Positions 8,884 through 16,111 of a stretch of 64,000 bases of DNA are shown piece by piece; the first letter of the stretch is position 1, and the number at the start of each line of letters is the position of its first letter. The stretch is from COMBO-56-21 sp963705355 (GTDB lineage: Archaea; Thermoplasmatota; Thermoplasmata; UBA10834): NCBI GenBank assembly GCA_963705355.1, contig OY970070.1:248001-312000 (forward strand), given 5' to 3'. Below the pieces are notes generated by a model. That model had not been told where the DNA came from and did not search any database. It saw nothing but the letters and a program-made list of their open reading frames with translations. The translations under genes were made by a program, and so were the position numbers.

Positions 8884-9516
8884 TCACCTGACCAATCTCT
8901 TGGCAACATCTACTGCGCCAGATGCGTCGCCGCTGTAGCCGTCTGCGCCGATCTCCTTGGCGTATGTGTCTGTGACCGGCGCTCCGCCTATGAGGGCCTT
9001 GATGGCCTTATTCTTCTTCTTGAGTGGGGTTATGACCTCTGCCATCCTCGGCATGGTCGTCGTCATGAGGGCCGACATCGCGACGATATTGGGCTTGATC
9101 TCCTCACCTTTCTTGACGAAGTCTGCGGACGGGACATTGACTCCCAGGTCCACGACCTCGAAGCCATTAGAGGACAGCATCGTAGCCACGAGGTTCTTGC
9201 CGATCTCGTGTATGTCATCCTGGACAGTCCCGATGAGGACCTTGCCCGCGGTCGACCTGTGCTTTCCCTTAGGAACAGCGGGTTCGAGCACAGCCAACGC
9301 GGACTTCATTGCCTCTGCGCCCATGACCAGCTCGGGCAGGTAGATCTCTCCCTTGCCGAACTTCTCACCGACAGTCTTGATTCCTTCCGCCAATCCTTTC
9401 TCGATGGCGACGAGTGGGTCGACGCCATCCTTCAGCGACTGCCTTGCAAGGTCGGCGATCGTCTCCATCTCGTAGTTTATCACGGCGTCCTTCAGCCGCT
9501 TTACTGCATCTTCCAT
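8884..9516 (-). CDS. Methyltransferase corrinoid protein (MttC/MtbC-like)
   Basis: A 210-aa B12-binding protein that carries the methyl group between a substrate-specific methyltransferase and a methyl-acceptor enzyme. The N-terminal helical cap domain covers about residues 1-85 and the Rossmann B12 domain about 90-210. The lower-ligand motif is DDIHEIG with His103 as the expected cobalt ligand; SALMTTTM and IGGAPV are the other cobalamin-tail contacts. Length and layout match MtmC/MtbC/MttC proteins. It is immediately upstream of MttB copy 2. A small ORF with a strong ribosome-binding site overlaps its start by 16 bp. The motif has D rather than the usual G before DxH (QDDIH), a mild variation. 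Confidence 0.92.
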   Translation of the reverse strand: MEDAVKRLKDAVINYEMETIADLARQSLKDGVDPLVAIEKGLAEGIKTVGEKFGKGEIYLPELVMGAEAMKSALAVLEPAVPKGKHRSTAGKVLIGTVQDDIHEIGKNLVATMLSSNGFEVVDLGVNVPSADFVKKGEEIKPNIVAMSALMTTTMPRMAEVITPLKKKNKAIKALIGGAPVTDTYAKEIGADGYSGDASGAVDVAKRLVR

Positions 9517-9629
9517 TGGTTTACCCCCAATAGCTTTCCTTCGGGATCCAATCCCTCTGGTTCTGTCTCGGAAAAAGAATCGATGATGTCTTGGACGAAC
9601 GCTTTTTCCGCTTCAGATTGATTCGGCAT
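9501..9629 (-). CDS. Possible 42-aa leader ORF overlapping the corrinoid gene
   Basis: An ATG at 9629 preceded by GGGAGGCGAGT, a near-perfect ribosome-binding site, opens a 42-codon frame (MPNQSEAEKAFVQDIIDSF at its start, rich in Glu and Asp) that stops with TAA inside the first codons of the corrinoid protein gene. The overlap of 16 bp would couple its translation to that gene. I recognise no family. It could be a genuine small acidic protein, a leader peptide that tunes corrinoid-protein expression, or a chance frame in the leader. The upstream stretch contains TTTAACG and CTTAATTAG, weak promoter candidates. The rest of the 9517-9847 interval to the divergent MtgA-type gene contains no other gene that I can see. 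Confidence 0.4.
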   Translation of the reverse strand: MPNQSEAEKAFVQDIIDSFSETEPEGLDPEGKLLGVNQWKMQ

Positions 9630-9847
9630 ACTCGCCTCCCTAATTAAGGTTTCGTTAAATCGCAGAGCCCCCGCTCGTCAGAGAAAACGAATGGCCCCAT
9701 TCTGGAAAGTTGTAGCAAACAGCATCAACAGAAATGTCGTTCAGGGTTCGCATGTGTTTGGGGAGCGGAGTGCAATCTCATGTGGGAGATGGGGTCGCAA
9801 GGTTTTTGAATGAAAAGGCGTTCCCTCCTTCGAAGGAGGCCTAGGAA

Positions 9848-10741
9848 ATGCCTTGTGCAGTTGTGCCCGTGATTGAACTCAGAGGAACTGGAAAGGTCGT
9901 CAAGATAGGAGCTGGCAAAACGCCAGTCATCGTCGGTGAGCGGATCAATCCGACCAACAGGAAGGAACTGATCGCGAAGTTGAAGGCGGGCGAATTTGAC
10001 ATTCTCGAGGGCGAGGCGAAAAAGCAGGTCCAAAACGGTGCGGACGTCCTCGACATCAATGTTGGCGTTCCAGGGATTGATGAGAATCACGCGATGTTGG
10101 AGGCGCTCAGGATCGTTCAGAGCGCGGTTGAAGTTCCACTCTGGATCGACACATCAAACCCCGACGTCCTTGCAGTGGCTCTGAAGAATGTCAAGGGTAG
10201 GCCTGGAATCAACTCGACCACTGGCGAAGAGAAGAGGATGAATGTCGTGGTTCCGCTAGCGGCCGAATACGGCGCTGCCCTCGTCGGTCTGTGCATCGAT
10301 GATGCAGGCATCCCGCAAACCTCCGAAAAGAGGGTCCAGATCGCGAGGAAGATCATAGAGAAGGCTGAGAAGCATGGGCTCGACCGGAAGAGCATCATAA
10401 TCGACTGCGTCGCGCTGGCATGCAGCACAGGCGAGACAGGCGCAAAGGCCACATTGGACACCATCAGACTCTGTACTGAGGAGCTCGGCGTGAACACCAC
10501 CGTGGGACTGAGCAACGTCTCGTTCGGGTTGCCTGAGAGGCCTGCCCTGAACGCCTCTTTCATGCTGCTTTGCGCCGGCCAGGGCATGACATGCTTCATT
10601 GGGAACCCCAACGACCCGAACATGCAGATGGCGCTCAAGGCCTCGAAGCTGTTCTGGGGCGAGGACAGATATGCCATGGGCTACTTGACATACTACAGGA
10701 AGAGGCAGGCCCAGCTGGCAGCGAGCGAGAAGAAGCCGTAG
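9848..10741 (+). CDS. Methyl-pterin:corrinoid methyltransferase (MtgA/AcsE-type pterin-binding protein)
   Basis: A 297-aa TIM-barrel of the pterin-binding (DHPS/MetH-like) family. Visible elements: VIVGERINPTNRKEL at about 26-40, GADVLDINVGVPG at about 60-72, WIDTSNPDVL, INSTTGEE, and GLSNVSFGLPERP near residue 216. Such enzymes move a methyl group between a corrinoid protein and tetrahydrofolate (MtgA, CmuB, MetH domain) or the corrinoid iron-sulfur protein (AcsE). Divergent from the corrinoid/MttB cluster, it is the natural second half of that system, taking the methyl group to a folate or methanopterin carrier; which pterin is not certain. GGAGGC lies 9 bp before the ATG. Stop is TAG. About 230 bp (9630-9847) before it hold both promoters; no TATA box stands out. 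Confidence 0.88.
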   Translation: MPCAVVPVIELRGTGKVVKIGAGKTPVIVGERINPTNRKELIAKLKAGEFDILEGEAKKQVQNGADVLDINVGVPGIDENHAMLEALRIVQSAVEVPLWIDTSNPDVLAVALKNVKGRPGINSTTGEEKRMNVVVPLAAEYGAALVGLCIDDAGIPQTSEKRVQIARKIIEKAEKHGLDRKSIIIDCVALACSTGETGAKATLDTIRLCTEELGVNTTVGLSNVSFGLPERPALNASFMLLCAGQGMTCFIGNPNDPNMQMALKASKLFWGEDRYAMGYLTYYRKRQAQLAASEKKP

Positions 10742-10846
10742 TCTGAACTCCTCCTACAACCTCTTGCGCTCCCGACATCCTTCGGAGACCAGTATCCAGC
10801 AGACTGCAGAATCGAAGAGAGCGAAAGAGGTTTTTGCTGGCGGGCC

Positions 10847-12637
10847 TCAGCGCCTTCTCAGCTTCGGGTTGAGCACATCGTCGACAGCATATCCCACCAG
10901 GGAGAACGCCAGAACCATTGACACGATGGCGACGCCTGGTGCTCCTATCCACCACCACGCTCCCGCCTTGAACGCCTGTTGCAGGTAGGCGGACTCGAGC
11001 ATGGAGCCCCAGCTGATGACGCTCGGGTCGCCGAGGCCGAAGAAGTCCAGGAACGATTCTGAGAAGATCGCTATCGCGATCAGGAGCACGGTGTTTGCGA
11101 ATATCAGCGGGAGCACGTTCGGCAGGATATGAGTCCTTATGATGTGTCCATCGCTAGCGCCCACAGCCTGCGCCCTGACGATGAACTGCCTCTCCTTCAC
11201 GGTGAGGACCTGAGATCTCACCACTCTGGCTGTGGACGGCCAGCTCGTGATTCCGATGACCACGACCACCCAGAGGAACTTCTGGCCGAGGATAGCCATC
11301 AATACGATCATGAGCGGGAACCAGGGCAGCACGAGGAAGAAGTCCGTGACCCTCATCAAGACCTCGTCCGTGATTTTTCCGAAGTATCCTGCGCCCAGGC
11401 CGATGAGCGTGCCGAGGATTACTGAGATGGCTGTTGCAACGACGCCGACAATGAGGGATGCCCTCGTTCCGTAGAGCGTCAAGCTGTAGATGTCCTGTCC
11501 CTTGTGGTCGGTCCCAAGAGGATGCGTCCAGTTCGTGTATATCGACTTCTTCAGAGATGGATGCAGCGGATTCTGCTGCAACGGTGGTAGGTTCCTCGGA
11601 TCGATCGGGTTAGGAACGTTGGGTTCCTGATGCTTGTCGGGGTGCGGGACCGTCGCTAGAACAGGTGCGAGAATCGCCATAAGGAGGAATATCACCAGGA
11701 CTATCAGACCCGCGAAGCCGAGTCTGTTTGACCTGAAGATCTTCCAGTCCTTCTTCAGGACCTTCCACTGCAGCCTCGCCTTCTCCACATCGGTCTTCGT
11801 TATTATTCCCGAGCCCTTGCGCCATCTGGCTATGATTATGTACGCGACAACCAGAACTACTGGCAGCCCTACGAAGGTGAAGAACCAATGCGCCACGAAG
11901 AAGCTCGGCTTCCCAACTATGTTGACATTCACCGACCGGGTGCCCGATAGTCCGTGAGAGTCCCTTACTGTCAGAGTGACTGTGTAGTTGCCAGCCTTCG
12001 GGAAAGTGTACTGCAGGAGAGGGCCGGTCGCATTCTTTAACAACTTGTCACCTTTCGTTATCGTCCATGTATAGTTGAATATCAGGCTCTTGGGTTCGGA
12101 GTTGGATCCGTCGAACGAGACGTTCAATGAATCTTTGCCCTCGAACAATCTCCTGTTAGACCCGAGCTCAGCCTTCGGGATCACAGTGACCACCGTTTGA
12201 TTGCTCGAAGTCCTGTTCAGCGGATCAGTCACCGTGAGATTGACGGTGTAGATGCCCGTAGTTGAGAACCTGTACTTAACCACCCAAGCGCCATGACTGA
12301 CGATGTAATGCGTTCCGTTGTCCTCGATAGTCCAGTTGTAGGTAAGTTCGGCGAGCCTGTAGTCCGAAGTCGTTCTGGACGCGTCGAGTGCCGTGAGGTT
12401 GCTGTACCACTGGATCTGGTCAGGACCCGCGTTCGCGACTGGGTTTGCCATTGCGAAGCATGCGCTCGTTTGAGGACCCTCTCGAGCAGGCGGTACTGCC
12501 AAGAACCCCAATGTCGGCGTCAGGACCAACATGAGAATGAAAACCAGTGGCATCAAATCCCTCTCAGCTGATTGCGGGCGGCTATCCTCTGCTAGCCTTG
12601 GATTGCATCCCTTCCACAGCATGGTGTGACCTGCCAT
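10847..12637 (-). CDS. Dipeptide/oligopeptide-type ABC permease (DppC-like) with PKD-like ectodomains
   Basis: A 596-aa protein, about twice the usual DppC size. Residues 29-48 form a hydrophobic segment, about 60-150 and 155-245 look like two PKD/Ig-type domains (NPVANAGPDQ start, YTVNLTVTD and YTVTLTVRD strands, several Asn-X-Ser/Thr sites), a second hydrophobic segment lies at about 252-275, and the remainder is a normal permease: N-terminal OppC motif, about five more membrane segments, and the ATPase-contact loop RAQAVGASDGHIIRTHILPN. The ectodomain would face outside the cell and could help dock substrate or the binding protein; this is inference. A later ATG (12553) with GAGAGGG upstream is an equally good start. 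Follows oppB by 10 bp. No ATPase gene follows. Confidence 0.85.
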   Translation of the reverse strand: MAGHTMLWKGCNPRLAEDSRPQSAERDLMPLVFILMLVLTPTLGFLAVPPAREGPQTSACFAMANPVANAGPDQIQWYSNLTALDASRTTSDYRLAELTYNWTIEDNGTHYIVSHGAWVVKYRFSTTGIYTVNLTVTDPLNRTSSNQTVVTVIPKAELGSNRRLFEGKDSLNVSFDGSNSEPKSLIFNYTWTITKGDKLLKNATGPLLQYTFPKAGNYTVTLTVRDSHGLSGTRSVNVNIVGKPSFFVAHWFFTFVGLPVVLVVAYIIIARWRKGSGIITKTDVEKARLQWKVLKKDWKIFRSNRLGFAGLIVLVIFLLMAILAPVLATVPHPDKHQEPNVPNPIDPRNLPPLQQNPLHPSLKKSIYTNWTHPLGTDHKGQDIYSLTLYGTRASLIVGVVATAISVILGTLIGLGAGYFGKITDEVLMRVTDFFLVLPWFPLMIVLMAILGQKFLWVVVVIGITSWPSTARVVRSQVLTVKERQFIVRAQAVGASDGHIIRTHILPNVLPLIFANTVLLIAIAIFSESFLDFFGLGDPSVISWGSMLESAYLQQAFKAGAWWWIGAPGVAIVSMVLAFSLVGYAVDDVLNPKLRRR

Positions 12638-12647
12638 TCGACCGCCC

Positions 12648-13628
12648 CTAGACCTTGACCCTTGGGTCCAGATACATGTAAATGATATCAGCCAAGAAGT
12701 TCGCGATCAGCACGACTATGGCCATGATGAGGAATATCGCCTGAAGCAGCGGGAAGTCCCTGAGATTGACGGCTTGCCACGTGAGCAGTCCTAAGCCTTC
12801 ATAGGAGAACACAAGCTCCACCATGATGTCGCCGCCGAGGACCCAGCCGATGCTGATTGCAGCGACGGTAACGACGGGCAACATCGCGTTTCTCATCGCG
12901 TGGTCGCGGAGTATGGCTTTGTTGGAGAGTCCCTTCGCCCTGGCGGTTACTATATAGTCTTCCGTCAGAACATCCGTGAGCGAGTTCCTCATGATCAAGG
13001 CGTACTCGGCCATCACCTCGATCGTGAACGCGATCACCGGAAGCACCATGTGATAGAGCCTGCTGACAATCTTCTCCAGAATCGACATGTCCTCGTAACC
13101 TCGTCCGTATGCTCCGTTGAGTGGGAACCACTTCAGCTCTCCGGCGAACACCATCAGCATCACGAGGGCAAAAAGGAAAGTCGGCATCGAGTAGAAGGTT
13201 AGGGCGAACGCCATCCCGACCGTGTCCGCTGGCTTGCCTCTCCTCCATGCGGCGAACCTGCCAAGGGAAACGCCCAACCAGATCGCCAATGCCGTGCCGG
13301 TCCCGACCAGCAAGAGGGTGTTGATGATAGGAGTGGGCAGACCCGCGGCTATGCTCTCTCCTTTCCACCTGGACGCGCTTGGGCCGAAATCCAGGGTGAA
13401 TACCTGCCCGATGTATATCAGGAACTGCTGGGGCAACGGGTCGTCGAGATGGAACTTATGTCTGATCAATTCCTTGATTACCGCACTGCCCCCGCCACCT
13501 TTCGGAACAAGGACGTTCTCAGGACCGCCAGGCATGATTCTGAACAAGAAGAAGTTGAACGCTATGATCGCGAAGAGCGTGATCACAAGGTAGACGGTTT
13601 TTCTCGCCAGATACGACCGCATTTCCAT
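12648..13628 (-). CDS. Dipeptide/oligopeptide ABC transporter permease (DppB-like)
   Basis: A 326-aa inner permease subunit. The N-terminus (MRSYLARKTVYLVITLFAI after ME) and FRIMPGGPE near residue 29 are the DppB/OppB signature, followed by five further membrane helices and the ATPase-contact (EAA) loop TARAKGLSNKAILRDHAMRN near residue 226. It forms the membrane channel with the DppC-like protein encoded 10 bp downstream. Stop codon TAG. The gap to the binding-protein gene upstream (about 170 bp) contains a strong stem-loop. Confidence 0.92.
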   Translation of the reverse strand: MEMRSYLARKTVYLVITLFAIIAFNFFLFRIMPGGPENVLVPKGGGGSAVIKELIRHKFHLDDPLPQQFLIYIGQVFTLDFGPSASRWKGESIAAGLPTPIINTLLLVGTGTALAIWLGVSLGRFAAWRRGKPADTVGMAFALTFYSMPTFLFALVMLMVFAGELKWFPLNGAYGRGYEDMSILEKIVSRLYHMVLPVIAFTIEVMAEYALIMRNSLTDVLTEDYIVTARAKGLSNKAILRDHAMRNAMLPVVTVAAISIGWVLGGDIMVELVFSYEGLGLLTWQAVNLRDFPLLQAIFLIMAIVVLIANFLADIIYMYLDPRVKV

Positions 13629-13767
13629 GGGATTGTTCCTCCGTCTCGTCAGTGGTTGTTTTTCCTCATTGGGTCAATGCACGCCTTTCCGATGGCCAAT
13701 ATCCAGTCTTCCATTTGCTTGCCACTATCACAAGCGCGCAGATTTTCTCCTGAGAGAGTGGATATGA

Positions 13768-13785
13768 GGGCCCGTTTCCGGGCCC
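13768..13785 (-). other. GC-rich stem-loop between binding-protein and permease genes
   Basis: GGGCCCG-TTTC-CGGGCCC is a perfect 7-bp hairpin with a 4-nt loop, 14 bp after the end of the substrate-binding protein gene and 140 bp before oppB. No T-run follows it in the direction of transcription. In binding-protein-dependent transporters such hairpins often stabilise the upstream message or cause partial termination so that binding protein exceeds permease; that role is inferred. Confidence 0.55.
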
Positions 13786-13799
13786 CATGGGTTTTGAGC

Positions 13800-15797
13800 T
13801 CAGTCGCCGAGCGGGCTCTCGCCACTGACCGATTCCTTCTTCTTCCCCCTCATCCTGAGGAGAACGAGAACGACAATAACGACGGCGACAACTGCGACCG
13901 CCCCTGTGACAACTAGCCAGTTGATCGTCGTGCCACCGCCTCCTGCGTTCAATGGAACTAGGTCGAAGTAGAGCGGGTTGCCCATCCAGAAGTTGTCGAT
14001 GCTTCTGCCTGGGTCCGCGGCCCAGTCACCCCATCCGCTGAAGGTGTCGTTCCTCCAGGCATAGGTTTGGTACACATATGCCAGGAGTATGTAATAGCAG
14101 TCTTCGTAGTTGACCCGTTGGCAGTTGTCCACATAGACTTTTCTCTGCGCCGTGTTGAGCTCCTCTACGCTCTCCAAATAGTTCTGCTCGTATGACGCGT
14201 TACTGTAGTAGTTGTCGTTCCATCCGTACCAAGCATTCTCCGTCTGGACGAATAGCTGGTAGTTGGGGTCGATGTCCGAGCTCCAGTACCAGATCATGGT
14301 GTCATACTCGTAGGCATAAGCCTCAGCGCTCAACTCAGCCTCGTCGACTATCCTGTAGTTGACCTTGATGCCGATTTGGCCCCAGACGTCCTGCAGGTAC
14401 ATCGCTATGTCCTTCTCCTCTGGGTATTCTCTCCTGACTATCATGTCGTAGACCAGAGGCGTTCCTTCGGGCACATAGTTGTTGATTACAGCCGAGCTAT
14501 TCGCAAGGCATTCTCGTATTCCGTCGCCGTCCGTGTCCACATAGTTGGCCGCCGTCAACAGGCTTCGAGCGGCATCGAGATCATACGGGATCTTCTCAGT
14601 CGCGTTCGGCTCGTAGTGCCAGTATGAGTTGATCGGCGGAATGATGGTGGTGGCCGGCTCAGCGAGGCCCAGATAGTACTGCGATACGATGTATGGTTTG
14701 TTCGTTGCCATCGCCATCGCTGTCCTTATGTCGCGGTCCAGCCTCGACGGGTTAGGCCCTGACAGATTCTCATTGATTGCTACCTCGGTCCAGTACTGTG
14801 TGATCTTCGGGCCATCAAAAGTCGTGATGTTCGTCAAAGAACCTGAGTCAACGTCCCTCTTGATATTCTTGTAAGCTTGAGGCGGGAACGCCGCAACGTC
14901 TAGCTCATTGTTCTCAAGCGCATATGTCATCGCAGTCGTCTCATCATAGAAGTACATCACGAGCTTGTCGAACTTGATATACGGAGAACCCGGTTTCGTG
15001 TCCTTCCAAAAATAGTTCTTGTTCTTCACGAGCGTGACGTGATCTCCCGCTATCCATTCCTTATTTATGTTCTTCGCGCCTGTGAACGGGCCGGTACCGA
15101 CTATCGGGAACTTCCCATCGAATACTCCGGTCCAGTTGAATCCAATCTCATCTGGTAATAACGATTCCAGTTTGTGCTTTGGAAGCATCGGGATTGAGAT
15201 CAGGTATGCGTACGCAACTGGGATCGAATCGCCCGTCGCCCTGTCGAAGAAATGCACTCTGACCGTCTGATCGTCGACCTTCACGGCATCTTTCATATAG
15301 AAGGAGTATGGTTGGTATGACCAAATTGTTTCGTAGTTTTCGGAGTTCAGGTTGAAGTTCCAAACGACATCGTCTGCGGTGAACGGTTCTCCATCATGCC
15401 ATGTGGCCTTGTCTGTGAGGTTGTATTGCCACACCGATCCATAGGGTTCCCCGCTCAATTGCATCGCAGGATCCGAAGTCGGCACAGCCCATATGCCAGT
15501 CGCCAGGTCCGGGGTCGGGTTCATCTGGTTGTCAATGACGTTCATTGCATCATAGACTAAACCGTAGAATATGTATGAAGCGTCGTTCAAACCCACATAC
15601 GGATTCAGGCTGTCGATTTTCTGCATGAACCCAATCCTGAGCACGGTTTCTCGGGCTTGCACATTTCCAACGACTCCCAATACTCCTGCGATTGGAATCG
15701 ATAGAACGGTCACGCTGATTATCACTGCACACATTGAGAGAATCCTTAGAACTCTCTTCTGCAAGTTTCTTCCCCCACTTCCAGCTCTTGTTTGCAT
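13800..15797 (-). CDS. ABC transporter substrate-binding protein, family 5 (DppA/OppA-like), membrane-anchored
   Basis: A ~665-aa extracytoplasmic peptide-type binding protein. The N-terminus has a signal sequence (RILSMCAVIISVTVLSIPIA) ending near VQA, then the SBP_bac_5 fold with LNPYVGLNDASYIFYGLVYD, NLTDKATWHDGEPFTADDVV and GTGPF. A C-terminal membrane helix (INWLVVTGAVAVVAVVIVVL) followed by a basic tail anchors it, the usual archaeal arrangement. Starts are uncertain: ATG at 15797 is used, while a TTG at 15764 is preceded by GGGGGAAG and would give a tidier signal peptide; the frame also opens to 15911. First gene of a transporter operon with two permeases. Substrate not predictable; peptides or small amines are possible. 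Confidence 0.88.
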   Translation of the reverse strand: MQTRAGSGGRNLQKRVLRILSMCAVIISVTVLSIPIAGVLGVVGNVQARETVLRIGFMQKIDSLNPYVGLNDASYIFYGLVYDAMNVIDNQMNPTPDLATGIWAVPTSDPAMQLSGEPYGSVWQYNLTDKATWHDGEPFTADDVVWNFNLNSENYETIWSYQPYSFYMKDAVKVDDQTVRVHFFDRATGDSIPVAYAYLISIPMLPKHKLESLLPDEIGFNWTGVFDGKFPIVGTGPFTGAKNINKEWIAGDHVTLVKNKNYFWKDTKPGSPYIKFDKLVMYFYDETTAMTYALENNELDVAAFPPQAYKNIKRDVDSGSLTNITTFDGPKITQYWTEVAINENLSGPNPSRLDRDIRTAMAMATNKPYIVSQYYLGLAEPATTIIPPINSYWHYEPNATEKIPYDLDAARSLLTAANYVDTDGDGIRECLANSSAVINNYVPEGTPLVYDMIVRREYPEEKDIAMYLQDVWGQIGIKVNYRIVDEAELSAEAYAYEYDTMIWYWSSDIDPNYQLFVQTENAWYGWNDNYYSNASYEQNYLESVEELNTAQRKVYVDNCQRVNYEDCYYILLAYVYQTYAWRNDTFSGWGDWAADPGRSIDNFWMGNPLYFDLVPLNAGGGGTTINWLVVTGAVAVVAVVIVVLVLLRMRGKKKESVSGESPLGD

Positions 15798-16111
15798 CCC
15801 TCGCCGCCGAATCGCGTAGAGTTCTTGCGCGGTTCTCGTGCGCCCGTCCCCGTCTGCTGGCAGAGCCTTTTGCAGCAGGAACTGGCAGGATGAAACACAG
15901 AATGAAGCCAATGGTATAAGAACATTGCTGCTTTTCGAATTTCCTTGGGATTTTGTTCAAGCAACTGCGCATTCTATGAAACGAAATTGAGGGAACTCCC
16001 ATTGATTTTCGTTCGTTTCCGTCATTTGATGGTGGCGCACTTCTCGAAAGGGAAGGCATTGATGAAGATGCGCGAGAATCCTGACCTGATCAGGCACGGG
16101 GTGGAGCGGGA
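15798..16111. other. Intergenic region, no gene seen
   Basis: 314 bp between the transporter operon and the sensor-kinase gene, both on minus. It holds the promoter of the binding-protein gene, with AT-rich stretches around 15930-15990, and the 3' end of the kinase transcript. Short frames here show no family features. I see no RNA gene or repeat. Confidence 0.5.
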
